Below are positions 25,254-33,853 of a DNA stretch of 56,686 nt, piece by piece (positions within the stretch are counted from its first letter, which is position 1; every line of letters begins with the position of its first letter). The position numbers and the translations under genes are program-made. The DNA lies in NCBI GenBank assembly GCA_900545075.1, contig UQXT01000001.1, positions 1-56,686 of the forward strand. Reading direction: 5' to 3'. The DNA comes from an uncultured Collinsella sp. (lineage in GTDB: Bacteria; Actinomycetota; Coriobacteriia; Coriobacteriales; Coriobacteriaceae). The notes under the pieces are model-generated. The model saw nothing but the letters and a program-made list of their open reading frames with translations. It made no database searches and was not told the DNA's origin.

Positions 25254-26708
25254 ATGGCAGACATCGCATTCGAGAAGGACCTCTCCGTCGCCGAGACCGG
25301 CATCGGGGGCCTGAAGGTCGTCGACCTCGCCGTCCACGGCGACTCGCGCGGCTGGTTCAAGGAGAACTGGCAGCGCGCCAAGATGTGCGCCCTGGGCATC
25401 CCGGATCTCAGGGTCGTCCAGAACAACATCTCCTACAACGACAGCCGCGGCGTCACCCGCGGCATCCACGCCGAGCCCTGGGACAAGTTCATCTCCGTGG
25501 CGCGCGGCAGCGTCTTCGGCGCCTGGGTGGACCTGCGCGAGGGCAGCGAGACCTACGGGAAGGTGTTCACCTGCACGCTCGACCCGTCCAAGGCCATCTA
25601 CGTCCCGCGCGGCGTGGGCAACTCCTTCCAGGCCCTGGAGGACGGCACCGCCTACACCTACCTGGTGGACGCCCACTGGTCCCTCGAGCTCAAGAAGACC
25701 TACACCTTCGTGAACCTCGCCGACCCCGAGCTCGCCATCGAGTGGCCGATCCCGCTCGATGAGGCCACCGTCTCCGAGGCCGACCTCAACCACCCGATGC
25801 TCAGGGACGTCGTCCCAATGGCGCCCAAGAGGACGCTCGTCACCGGCTGCAACGGCCAGCTGGGCCATGCTGTGCGCAGGCTGGCGGAGGAGCGCGGCGT
25901 CGCCAAGGACTTCGACTTCTGCGACATCGACACCTTCGATATGTCAGACCCGGACGCCTACACACAGTACGACTGGTCGCTCTACGGCACCGTGATCAAC
26001 TGCGGCGCCTACACCGCCGTGGATAGGGCGGAGACCGCCGAGGGCCGCGCGACCGCCTGGAAGGCCAACGCGACCGGCCCCGCCCTCCTCGCCCGCACAT
26101 GCTCTGATCACGGGATCACCCTCGTCCACGTGTCCAGCGACTACGTCTTCGACGGCACCGCCGAGGTGCACGACGAGGAGGAGCCCCTCAGCCCGCTGTC
26201 CGTCTACGGCCAGACCAAGGCCGCAGGCGACATCGCCGTGGCCGGGTGCCCGCGCCACTACATCATGCGCAGCTCCTGGGTCATCGGCGAGGGGCACAAC
26301 TTCGTCAAGACGATGAAAATGCTGTCCGACCGCGTCGCCGACTCCGAGGACAAGCTGGAGAAGGCCACCGTCGTGGACGACCAGCTGGGCCGCCTTACCT
26401 TCACGCGCGACATGGCGCAGGCCATCTTCCACGTGCTGGGGACGCACGCCCCCTACGGCACCTACGACTGCACCGGCTCCGGCACCGTCAAGTCCTGGGC
26501 CGATATCGCCCGCGCCGTCTTCGAGGCCGCCAACGGCAACGGGGACAGGGTCGTGCCGGTATCGACCGCCGACTACTACGCGAGCGCCGAGGGCCCCGTC
26601 GCCCCGCGCCCGGTCCACTCCGCGCTCGACCTGTCCAAGCTCGAGGCTGCCGGCTTCCACATGCCCGACTGGGAGGAAGAGCTGGGGGAGTACATCAAGA
26701 CGCTCTAG
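25254..26708 (+). CDS. rmlC/rmlD: RmlC-RmlD fusion (dTDP-4-keto-rhamnose epimerase and reductase)
   Basis: The ATG at 25254 has AGGAG about 10 nt upstream; the open frame extends further back only as overlap with rmlB. Residues 1-190 form an RmlC-like cupin with SRGWFKENW, GVTRGIHAE (catalytic His) and VPRGVGNSFQ. Residues ~195-484 form an RmlD-type SDR with VTGCNGQLGHAV, NCGAYTAVDRAE, VSSDYVFDG and the catalytic YGQTKAAGD. One polypeptide would perform 3,5-epimerisation and final NADPH reduction to dTDP-L-rhamnose. Similar fusions are known in actinomycetes and lactic acid bacteria. A perfect terminator follows. Confidence 0.92.
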   Translation: MADIAFEKDLSVAETGIGGLKVVDLAVHGDSRGWFKENWQRAKMCALGIPDLRVVQNNISYNDSRGVTRGIHAEPWDKFISVARGSVFGAWVDLREGSETYGKVFTCTLDPSKAIYVPRGVGNSFQALEDGTAYTYLVDAHWSLELKKTYTFVNLADPELAIEWPIPLDEATVSEADLNHPMLRDVVPMAPKRTLVTGCNGQLGHAVRRLAEERGVAKDFDFCDIDTFDMSDPDAYTQYDWSLYGTVINCGAYTAVDRAETAEGRATAWKANATGPALLARTCSDHGITLVHVSSDYVFDGTAEVHDEEEPLSPLSVYGQTKAAGDIAVAGCPRHYIMRSSWVIGEGHNFVKTMKMLSDRVADSEDKLEKATVVDDQLGRLTFTRDMAQAIFHVLGTHAPYGTYDCTGSGTVKSWADIARAVFEAANGNGDRVVPVSTADYYASAEGPVAPRPVHSALDLSKLEAAGFHMPDWEEELGEYIKTL

Positions 26709-26730
26709 CCGCTATTAACTTTTCGAGAGT

Positions 26731-26760
26731 AAAAGCCGCCGTTCTTTAACGGCGGCTTTT
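26731..26760. terminator. Bidirectional intrinsic terminator
   Basis: AAAAGCCGCCGTT and AACGGCGGCTTTT form a perfect 13-bp stem with a 4-nt loop between convergent genes. Confidence 0.9.
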
Positions 26761-26810
26761 CTTGTTGGTGGCTATCTGCGCAGTGGTGCCAATAGTATTT
26801 TGCGGAAGAT

Positions 26811-27782
26811 CTACCTCTCTCTTGGCATGGAAGTAGGGTGGCCGGGCTGGTCGTCGTAGGCGTATTTGCTGTACACGTTGACCTCCCACTGCTTTTTTTC
26901 GACCTTTGCTACAGAATCTAGGATGAAGCCGGTCGCAAGGCTCAGGCCGCACAGGAACATAAACGAGGCGGCGAGCATAGCGGTGGGGAAGCGCGGGACG
27001 AGGCCGGTCTGGAAATATTCGACAACGATGGGCATGCCCAGGGCGAGGCCGAATACCGCGAACAGAAGCGCAACGAGGCTGAAGAACTTCAGCGGGCGGT
27101 AGTCCTTGAACAGCGTGCCGATCATCGCAACGACTTTAATGCCGTCGCTCACGGTGTTGAGTTTGGACTCGGAACCCTCGGGACGGTCGCGGTACTCGAT
27201 GGGCACATCTTTGATGCGCCAGCGGTGGTCGACGGCGTGGATCGAGAGCTCGGTTTCGATCTGAAAGCCCTCGGAAAGCACTGGGAAGGTTTTAACGAAC
27301 GGGCGGCTCATGGCGCGGTAGCCTGTCATGACGTCATCGAAGCTGTAGCCATAGATCCACTTGATCATGGCGCGGACCAGATTATTGCCAAAGCCGTGGA
27401 AGGCACGCTTGTTCTCCTCGGCGTAGGTGCCGTTGGAAAGGCGATCGCCTACGGTCATGTCGGCCGTGCCGTTAAGGATGGGCTCGCAGAGGGCCTTGGC
27501 CGCCTCGGCGGGGTAGGTGTCGTCTCCGTCGACCATCAGGTAGCAATCGGCGTCGATATCGCGAAACATCTGGCGGCACACGTTGCCCTTTCCCTGACGG
27601 GGCTCAAAGCGGACTGTGGCGCCGTGCTCGGTGGCAATGCGTGAGGTATCGTCCGACGAGTTGTTGTCATAGACATAGACCGTCGCCTGCGGAAGCTCGC
27701 GGTGAAAGTCGTCGATGACTTTGCCGATCGTGAGCGCTTCGTTGTAGCAAGGGATGATGACGGCGATGGATTCAGAATTCAC
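26811..27782 (-). CDS. Membrane-anchored family 2 glycosyltransferase (polyprenyl-phosphate type)
   Basis: The GTG at 27782 has AAGGAG about 8 nt upstream. The first ~230 of 323 residues are a GT-A domain: IAVIIPCYNEALTIGKVI, VYVYDNNSSDDT, CYLMVDGDDTYPAE (DxD-type metal site). Two transmembrane helices follow (FFSLVALLFAVFGLALG and AMLAASFMFLCGLSLATGFIL). The layout fits GtrB/DPM1-like enzymes that make polyprenyl-phospho-sugars for outside glycosylation, possibly for DUF2142-type GT-C proteins. It is alone on this strand, convergent to rmlCD and divergent from the ABC exporter. Confidence 0.87.
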   Translation of the reverse strand: MNSESIAVIIPCYNEALTIGKVIDDFHRELPQATVYVYDNNSSDDTSRIATEHGATVRFEPRQGKGNVCRQMFRDIDADCYLMVDGDDTYPAEAAKALCEPILNGTADMTVGDRLSNGTYAEENKRAFHGFGNNLVRAMIKWIYGYSFDDVMTGYRAMSRPFVKTFPVLSEGFQIETELSIHAVDHRWRIKDVPIEYRDRPEGSESKLNTVSDGIKVVAMIGTLFKDYRPLKFFSLVALLFAVFGLALGMPIVVEYFQTGLVPRFPTAMLAASFMFLCGLSLATGFILDSVAKVEKKQWEVNVYSKYAYDDQPGHPTSMPRER

Positions 27783-27942
27783 TTAATGCTCCTTATACAT
27801 TCAATCCTAGAAAGTATAGCCGTTTGGGCCTGGCATCCTAAGATGTGGGTTAGTTCTCCAGTTTTGTTGCGCGAATCGTTTGCATGGCCGTCGGGTCTAT
27901 ACTGTTCGTTTGTCAACGATTACGAGTAAAGGAGTTGCATCC

Positions 27943-28788
27943 GTGTCGGATCAGACAAAGCAACAAGAAACTCGCAGTCTGCCTGCGACGTTTGCTAAGA
28001 ACGAATTTGAGAAGGACGCGTTTATCCTTCGTCAGCTGGTTACCAAGGATTTTAAGATCAAGTATCGCCGTAGCGTTCTGGGCGTCGCATGGTCGGTGCT
28101 CAACCCGCTGCTGATGATGATCGTCATGGCCATCGTGTTCTCGACGATTTTTGGCCAGGGCCGCAATGGCTCAATGACGCCCGAGATGTACCCGCTGTAC
28201 TTGATCGTGGGTAACATCACCTTTGCCGTCATGTCTGAGTCTACTAACCAGGCCCTGACGTCGATCGTGGGCGCTGCCCCTCTGCTCAAGAAGGTTAAGG
28301 TGCACCGCTGGGTTTTCCCGGTGCAGAAGGTGCTCTTCTCGCTGGTCAACTTTGCCTTCTCGCTGGTCGCCGTCGCCATCGTCATGCTGTGGTTCCGCGT
28401 TATGCCTTCTTGGCACCTGATTCTGTTGCCGGTTTGCCTGCTGCTGCTTATGTGCTTCTGCATGGGCCTGGGCATGATGCTCTCTGCCCTTACGGTCTTC
28501 TTCCGCGACGTTATGCATCTGTGGAGCGTCGTCATTACGGCGTGGACTTACATTACGCCCATCTTCTGGACGACTGACTATATTGCGCAAATGCCGCATC
28601 TCGTGCGTATCTTGATGTATGCGAACCCCATGTTCAACTACCTGCAGTTTATGCGCGATATCTTCCTGTTCCAGACTACGCCCTCGCTTATGACGTTTGG
28701 TATGTGCGTCGCTTGGGCGGTTCTTGCGCTTATTATTGGCTATACCGTGTTCCATAAGTCCGAGCGCAAATTTATCCTCTACATCTAA
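27943..28788 (+). CDS. Polysaccharide ABC exporter permease (Wzm/TagG type)
   Basis: The GTG at 27943 has AAAGGAG 8 nt upstream; an ATG at 27880 would add an unrelated leader. The 281-residue protein has six hydrophobic segments and the N-terminal amphipathic signature LVTKDFKIKYRRSVLGVAWSVLNP typical of ABC-2 permeases exporting O-antigen or teichoic acid. The partner ATPase starts 11 bp downstream. It may export the glycan assembled by the cluster, in parallel with or instead of the flippase at 9461. Confidence 0.9.
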   Translation: MSDQTKQQETRSLPATFAKNEFEKDAFILRQLVTKDFKIKYRRSVLGVAWSVLNPLLMMIVMAIVFSTIFGQGRNGSMTPEMYPLYLIVGNITFAVMSESTNQALTSIVGAAPLLKKVKVHRWVFPVQKVLFSLVNFAFSLVAVAIVMLWFRVMPSWHLILLPVCLLLLMCFCMGLGMMLSALTVFFRDVMHLWSVVITAWTYITPIFWTTDYIAQMPHLVRILMYANPMFNYLQFMRDIFLFQTTPSLMTFGMCVAWAVLALIIGYTVFHKSERKFILYI

Positions 28789-28799
28789 GGAGTGCTGTG

Positions 28800-29567
28800 A
28801 TGACTGAATCTGTTGTTGATTACAGCGAGCAGCCTCTGGCTGTCGAGGTCGACGACGTCACCATGATCTTTAACATGGCGTCCGAGTCGCTGACCAACCT
28901 CAAGGAGTACTTCATTAAGCTTGCCAAGCACGAGCTGTTCTTTGAGGAGTTTAGGGCGCTTAAGCACATCTCGTTTGATATTCATCGCGGCGAGGTTGTG
29001 GGTCTGGTCGGCACCAATGGCTCCGGCAAGTCTACGATGCTCAAGATTATCGCTGGCGTTCTTGAGCCTAGCGAGGGCAGCGTTAAGGTGCACGGTAACA
29101 TCGCGCCGCTGATTGAGCTTGGCGCCGGCTTTGACCCCGAGCTGACCGCCCGCGAGAACATCTATCTGAACGGCGCCCTGCTCGGCTATACCAAGGAGTT
29201 CATCGACGCCAACTTTGACGGCATTATCGAGTTCGCTGAGCTGCAGAACTTTGTCGATATGCCGCTTAAGAACTTCTCTTCGGGCATGGTGGCGCGTATC
29301 GCCTTTGCAATCGCGACGATTACCGAGCCCGATATTCTGATCGTTGACGAGACGCTGTCCGTCGGTGATGTGTTCTTCCAGCAAAAGTGTGAGGCCCGCA
29401 TCCAGCACTTTATCCAGAGCGGCGACGTGACGGTTCTGTTCGTTTCGCACTCTATGGAGCAGGTTGAGCGCATCTGCCAGCGTGCCGTTTGGATTGAGAA
29501 GGGTGACCTTCGCATGGACGGCCCGGTCGATGAGGTCTGCAAGGCGTACCGCGAGCAGTTCAACTAG
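28800..29567 (+). CDS. Polysaccharide ABC exporter ATPase (Wzt/TagH type, short form)
   Basis: The ATG at 28800 has AAGGAG 7 nt upstream. The 255-residue protein has Walker A GTNGSGKST, signature FSSGMVARIAFA, Walker B ILIVDETLSVGD and a switch His (FVSHSMEQ). An N-terminal extension (MIFNMASESLTNLKEY...) is typical of this subfamily. The C-terminal carbohydrate-binding domain of many Wzt proteins is absent, suggesting no end-cap recognition by this subunit. Confidence 0.92.
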   Translation: MTESVVDYSEQPLAVEVDDVTMIFNMASESLTNLKEYFIKLAKHELFFEEFRALKHISFDIHRGEVVGLVGTNGSGKSTMLKIIAGVLEPSEGSVKVHGNIAPLIELGAGFDPELTARENIYLNGALLGYTKEFIDANFDGIIEFAELQNFVDMPLKNFSSGMVARIAFAIATITEPDILIVDETLSVGDVFFQQKCEARIQHFIQSGDVTVLFVSHSMEQVERICQRAVWIEKGDLRMDGPVDEVCKAYREQFN

Positions 29568-29621
29568 GTTATAATTACTTGCGCCTGACAGGCTTGTGCT
29601 TGCTTGGGCGTGCGGTTATTT

Positions 29622-29698
29622 GCTCCATTAGCTCAGTTGGATAGAGCAGGGGACTTCTAATCCCAAGGTCGACGGTTCGAATCCGCCATGGAGCACCA
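29622..29698 (+). tRNA. tRNA-Arg (anticodon TCT)
   Basis: A 77-nt cloverleaf with acceptor GCTCCAT/ATGGAGC, D arm GCTC/GAGC, anticodon TCT at 29656-29658 and TTCGAAT T-loop; CCA is encoded. One mismatch each in the anticodon and T stems. A TATAAT at 29570-29575 may be its -10. Confidence 0.95.
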
Positions 29699-29707
29699 TC
29701 GTTTATT

Positions 29708-29740
29708 AAGCCCAGACCGCTTGGTGGTCTGGGCTTTTTT
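29708..29740 (+). terminator. Intrinsic terminator after tRNA-Arg(TCT)
   Basis: AAGCCCAGACC and GGTCTGGGCTT form an 11-bp stem followed by a T run; it may also serve the convergent aroQ gene. Confidence 0.88.
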
Positions 29741-29802
29741 CATCTTGTGTGTTGCTGGAGCCGAGCGCGAGCAAGCCGCTGCTGTTTGTTGGGGTTGGCA
29801 TT

Positions 29803-30240
29803 TTACTTTTCGAGATGCTCTTTCAGCAGCTCCAACGCGTGGGCGTAGCCCTTCAGGCCCTCTCCGGTGATGGTGGCGAAGCAGGCCAGACGGGCGTAGC
29901 TCACCTGGCGGAAGTCTTCGCGGGTCTCGACTGCGCTAATGTGGACCTCCACAGCCGGGATGGCGACGGCTTTGAGCGCGTCCAGGATGGCCACGCTTGT
30001 GTGCGTGTAGGCGGCCGGGTTGATGACGATGCCGTCGACCTTTCCGTAAGCCTCCTGGATCTTGTCGACGATGCTGCCCTCGTGGTTGGACTGGAAAACC
30101 TCGACCTCGTCGAAGCCCTGTGCGGCACCCGCTTCCTGGCAGATCTGCACTAAGCGATCGTAGTTGTCGCTGCCGTAGATGCCTGGCTCGCGAATGCCGA
30201 GCATGTTGAGGTTGGGGCCGTTAATGACGAGTGCTTTCAT
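29803..30240 (-). CDS. aroQ: Type II 3-dehydroquinate dehydratase (AroQ)
   Basis: A 145-residue protein beginning MKALVINGPNLNMLG, with the Tyr-bearing loop REPGIYG, FQSNHEGSIVD, INPAAYTHTS and EVHIS, all diagnostic of type II dehydroquinase. It converts 3-dehydroquinate to 3-dehydroshikimate in the cytoplasm. It is the last gene of the aromatic operon but lies behind a strong hairpin, so it may be reached by readthrough or have its own promoter. Confidence 0.95.
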   Translation of the reverse strand: MKALVINGPNLNMLGIREPGIYGSDNYDRLVQICQEAGAAQGFDEVEVFQSNHEGSIVDKIQEAYGKVDGIVINPAAYTHTSVAILDALKAVAIPAVEVHISAVETREDFRQVSYARLACFATITGEGLKGYAHALELLKEHLEK

Positions 30241-30261
30241 GGTTGCTTCCTTTGCAGTTGA

Positions 30262-30302
30262 AAAACCACCACAAAGGTGCCTGCCCCCTTTGTGGTGGTT
30301 TT
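30262..30302 (-). terminator. Strong hairpin/terminator between aroE-aroK and aroQ
   Basis: A 16-bp perfect stem (AAAACCACCACAAAGG and its complement), followed on the minus strand by T5, sits 2 bp after the aroE-aroK stop and 21 bp before the aroQ start. It should reduce aroQ transcription from the operon. Confidence 0.8.
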
Positions 30303-30304
30303 GG

Positions 30305-31555
30305 TTAGAGAGCGGGTGGGAGGGTGTCGAGGAGGGCATGGACGGTGTTGGCGGCGCAGTCGCGTGAGTCGATGATGTAGTCGGCCCAGGCGCGGTAGCG
30401 CGGCATACGCTGCTCGGCCAGCTTGTCGATGCCGTCGCGCGCGGTGATGGGGCGGCCCTTGTGGGCGAGCTCGTCGAGCTTGCGGTTGAGCATCACGATT
30501 TGGCTGTTTTGGTGCAGCAGAGGGTAGTTCTCGTCGCGCGTAACCACGCCGCCGCCGGTGGAGAGCACCAAGCCGCTGCGCTTGGAGATGTCGGCCAGCG
30601 CTGCCGTCTCCTGCTCGCGGAAGGCCGCCTCGCCGCACTTGATGATAAAGTCGGCGCAGGGCATGCCCAGGCGCTCCTCGAGGGCGCGATCGAGATCGAT
30701 GTGCTCGCGGCCCGTGAGCTGGGCGATCTGCTCGCCCACGCGGGTCTTGCCCGAGCCCGGCATGCCGATCAGCGCGATGTTCTGTTCGCGGCGTGACAGG
30801 CGCTCCGTTACGTCCAGGATCCTCTCGCGCGGGGTGGCTTTGCCGGTATAGCGCTCGACAGCTTGTGCCGCCTGGGCAACAAGCATAAGCAGGCCGCCGA
30901 TGCAGGGGATGCCGCGGCGCTCGGCCTCGAGCATCAGGCCCGTGCGGGCGGGGTTGTAGACAATGTCGATGACGCCCTCGAGCGCATCGAGGCCTTCGAG
31001 CGTGCAAGGCGCGTCGGGGCAATGGGGGAACATGCCGGCGGGCGTGCAGTTGACGAGTAGGGAGGCGTCGGACTGCTGCGCGATATTGTCGTAGTTGACC
31101 TCGCTCGTGCGACCCACGGGTACGACGATGGCGCCCATGTCTCCCAGCACCATACTTGCCGTGGTGCCGGCGCCGCCGGTGGCACCGAGCACGAGGGCCT
31201 TCTTGCCGGCAACCTCAACGCCCAACTCCTCGACCAGGCACTGGAAACCGAAGTAGTCAGTATTATCGCCGTGCAGGCGGCCGTCGGGCAGGCGCGTGAT
31301 GGTGTTGACGTTGCCCATGCGCTCGGCGAGCGGGCTCAGCTCGTCCAGGTATTCCATGACGGCGCGCTTGTAGGGGATGGTCACGTTGGTGCCCTCCCAT
31401 TCGTCGCCCGTCATAAAAGCCTCAAGATCCTCGGGCTCGCGCTCAAAACGCACGTACTCAAGCCCCGCCAGCTCCTTGTAGATGGTCGGGGTGTAGCTGT
31501 GGCCCAGCACGCGGCCCAGCACGCCGTAGGGGCGGGTTGCGGCGGTATCGGTCAT
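30305..31555 (-). CDS. aroE/aroK: Shikimate dehydrogenase / shikimate kinase fusion (AroE-AroK)
   Basis: Of 416 residues, ~1-255 are AroE: LGHSYTPTIYK (the usual SxS-P shikimate motif appears as HSYTP), NVTIPYK with catalytic Lys, GDNTDYFGF with Asp, and an NADP site VLGATGGAGTTAS. Residues ~260-416 are AroK: P-loop GMPGSGKTRVG, DLDRALEERLG, FREQE and STGGGVVTR. The enzyme would take dehydroshikimate to shikimate-3-phosphate. The ATG directly abuts the pheA stop. The dehydrogenase N-terminus is a little shorter than in stand-alone AroE. Confidence 0.93.
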   Translation of the reverse strand: MTDTAATRPYGVLGRVLGHSYTPTIYKELAGLEYVRFEREPEDLEAFMTGDEWEGTNVTIPYKRAVMEYLDELSPLAERMGNVNTITRLPDGRLHGDNTDYFGFQCLVEELGVEVAGKKALVLGATGGAGTTASMVLGDMGAIVVPVGRTSEVNYDNIAQQSDASLLVNCTPAGMFPHCPDAPCTLEGLDALEGVIDIVYNPARTGLMLEAERRGIPCIGGLLMLVAQAAQAVERYTGKATPRERILDVTERLSRREQNIALIGMPGSGKTRVGEQIAQLTGREHIDLDRALEERLGMPCADFIIKCGEAAFREQETAALADISKRSGLVLSTGGGVVTRDENYPLLHQNSQIVMLNRKLDELAHKGRPITARDGIDKLAEQRMPRYRAWADYIIDSRDCAANTVHALLDTLPPAL

Positions 31556-32701
31556 CTAGAGCACCTCCGTGTAGCTGCCAAAGTAGGTGAAGCTCTCGCA
31601 TACGTCGTCGATCGAATCGAGCAGGTCGTCGAGGGCCTTGCTGCCAAAGGGACAGTCCAGGTCAAAGTAGAACATAAACTCAAAGTCGCGACCGGGGATG
31701 GGGCGGCTCTCGAGCTTGATGAGGTTGATGTTGAGTGCGTAGAAGCGCTCGAGCACGCGATAGAGGGCGCCCGGCTCGTTGGCCGTGGTGATCATGAGCG
31801 AGGTACGGTTGGCACCGGGATAGACGCGTGGCTCGCGGCTGATGACGACAAAGCGCGTGTAGTTGTTGTCCGAGTCCTGGATGTTGGACTCCAGCACCTC
31901 CAGGCCATAGAGTGCCGCGCAGCTGCGCGATGCGATGGCGGCAACATCGGTGCGGTCGGAATTGGCGACCATCTCGGCCGACATGGCGGTGTTGGGGTAC
32001 TTGGTGGCGTGCAGGTCGTGGGACTCGATAAAGCCCGCACACTGGGCAATGGCTTGGCCGTGGCTGTAAACCTCGCGCACGTCGGCGAGCTTGGTGCCGG
32101 GCTTGACGAGCATGTTGTGGTCGATCTTGAGGCGAAGCGAGCGCACGATGTGGAAGTCGAACTGGGCGAGCAGGTCGTAGACGGCGTTGACCGAGCCGGC
32201 GGTGGAGTTCTCGATGGGCAGCACGCCAAACTCGCAGAAGCCGTCGCGCACAGCGCGCATAACGCCTTCGAAGGTCTCGAAAAACGCGATGTCGGGCACG
32301 TCGAAGAGTTTGCACGCGGCGATCTGGCTATAGGCACCTTCCACGCCCTGGCAGGCAACTGTGGCCGTTTGAGGGAAGGGCGTGTCAAAGGCTGCAGCCG
32401 TGGCGTGGGCCTTTTGCGAGACGGTGATGCCCTTGAGCTCGTTGATGTAGCGCTGCTGCTCGGCCTTGCTCATGCTCATAAGGAGGCGGAACAGGGTGAT
32501 GGTCTGCGCCTCGTAGCGCTCGGGCGCGCGGCTGGCGAGGTTGTTGAGTTTTGAGCGCTCGCGGGCGGGGTCAAAGACGGCCTTGCCCATCTCGATCTTT
32601 GATTTGGCGACCTCGGTGGCAATGTCCATACGCTCGACAAAGCTATTGAGGAGCGTGGTGTCGATGCCATCGATGGTCTGGCGAATATCGGCAAGGTCCA
32701 T
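31556..32701 (-). CDS. pheA: Chorismate mutase / prephenate dehydratase (PheA)
   Basis: The ATG at 32701 gives a 381-residue P-protein; the longer open frame upstream is antisense to aroC's end. Residues 1-90 are an AroQ-fold chorismate mutase (DLADIRQTIDGID...). Residues ~110-290 are prephenate dehydratase with VACQGVEGAYSQIA, GVLPIENSTAGSV and DNNYTRFVVI, whose Thr-Arg-Phe is catalytic. The C-terminal ~80 residues are an ACT domain (LMITTANEPGALYRVLERF, KLESRPIPG), the expected phenylalanine feedback site. It makes phenylpyruvate from chorismate. Confidence 0.93.
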   Translation of the reverse strand: MDLADIRQTIDGIDTTLLNSFVERMDIATEVAKSKIEMGKAVFDPARERSKLNNLASRAPERYEAQTITLFRLLMSMSKAEQQRYINELKGITVSQKAHATAAAFDTPFPQTATVACQGVEGAYSQIAACKLFDVPDIAFFETFEGVMRAVRDGFCEFGVLPIENSTAGSVNAVYDLLAQFDFHIVRSLRLKIDHNMLVKPGTKLADVREVYSHGQAIAQCAGFIESHDLHATKYPNTAMSAEMVANSDRTDVAAIASRSCAALYGLEVLESNIQDSDNNYTRFVVISREPRVYPGANRTSLMITTANEPGALYRVLERFYALNINLIKLESRPIPGRDFEFMFYFDLDCPFGSKALDDLLDSIDDVCESFTYFGSYTEVL

Positions 32702-32754
32702 GGAGGCCCCTTTCACGTAATGGCAGAGTTGACAGGCAACCCAGGTGAGTCGGG

Positions 32755-33852
32755 TTAGAGCTGGCCTGCGTCCTCGAGGAGGGCGTCCCAGATGGCCAGC
32801 GCTGCGGCTGCTTCGGCTACGGGGACAGCTCGGGGGACGATGCAGGGATCGTGACGACCGTGGACCGAGAGTTCGACATTTTCCATGGCGTCCATGTCCA
32901 CGGTCTGCTGCTCGCGGCCAATGGAGGGCGTCGGCTTTACGGCCATACGCCACATGACGGGCGCGCCGGTCGAAATACCGCCCAGGATGCCGCCGGCGTT
33001 GTTGGATTCGACCTCGATCTTTCCGGTCTCGGCGTCGATGCGATACGGATCGTTGTTCTCGCTGCCGCGCATGGCGGCCACGGCAAAACCCATGCCAAAC
33101 TCCACGCCCTTCACGGCGGGAATGCCAAACGCGATCTGCGCGATTCGGTTTTCGATGCCATCGAACATGGGATCACCGATGCCCGCGGGAAGCCCGTAAA
33201 TGCCGCACTCCACGATGCCGCCGATGCTGTCGAGTTCGTCGCGCGCGGCTAGGATCTCCTCGCGCATGCGGCCGGCTGCGGCGGCGTCAATGCACGGCAG
33301 ATCGTTCGTAAGGATCGCCTTGCGGTCGGCCTCGCGATAGACCATATCGTCCATCGGCAGGTCGGAGATGCCGCCGATCTGCGCGACGTGCGCCATGACC
33401 TGAATGCCGCGGGCCTCGAGTGCCTGCAGCGCAATGCCGCCGGCGATGCACAGGGGTGCCGTTAGGCGGCCGGAGAAATGCCCGCCACCAGCGACATCGT
33501 GCATGTTGTGATACTTCACACGCGCCGGGTAATCGGCATGTCCCGGACGGGGCTTGCGGCGCAGCTCGGAATAGTCCTTGGAGCGCGTGTTGGTGTTCTC
33601 GATAATCGCGGCAATGGGCGCGCCGGTGGTATGTCCATCGACAACACCGGCGATGATGTGGGCGGCGTCGGCCTCGCGGCGTTTGGTCGCGGTCTCGTCG
33701 CGGCCGGGGGCGCGACGGTCGAGGAAGGCCTGCAGCTTCTCCTGGTCCACAGCGATGCCCGCCGGGATGCCATCGAGCGAGCAGCCGATAGCGGGGGAGT
33801 GCGATTGGCCGAAGATGCTTAAGTGCAATGCGTTGCCAAAGGTCGAGGACAT
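32755..33852 (-). CDS. aroC: Chorismate synthase (AroC)
   Basis: A 365-residue enzyme with FGQSHSPAIGC, RRAPGRDETATKRREAD, RPGHADYPA, GGGHFSGRLTAP and SNNAGGILGGISTGAP, covering the FMN and substrate sites of chorismate synthase. It eliminates phosphate from EPSP to give chorismate, using reduced FMN. It lies 1 bp from the aroA stop and 53 bp before pheA. Confidence 0.96.
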   Translation of the reverse strand: MSSTFGNALHLSIFGQSHSPAIGCSLDGIPAGIAVDQEKLQAFLDRRAPGRDETATKRREADAAHIIAGVVDGHTTGAPIAAIIENTNTRSKDYSELRRKPRPGHADYPARVKYHNMHDVAGGGHFSGRLTAPLCIAGGIALQALEARGIQVMAHVAQIGGISDLPMDDMVYREADRKAILTNDLPCIDAAAAGRMREEILAARDELDSIGGIVECGIYGLPAGIGDPMFDGIENRIAQIAFGIPAVKGVEFGMGFAVAAMRGSENNDPYRIDAETGKIEVESNNAGGILGGISTGAPVMWRMAVKPTPSIGREQQTVDMDAMENVELSVHGRHDPCIVPRAVPVAEAAAALAIWDALLEDAGQL

Positions 33853-33853
33853 G

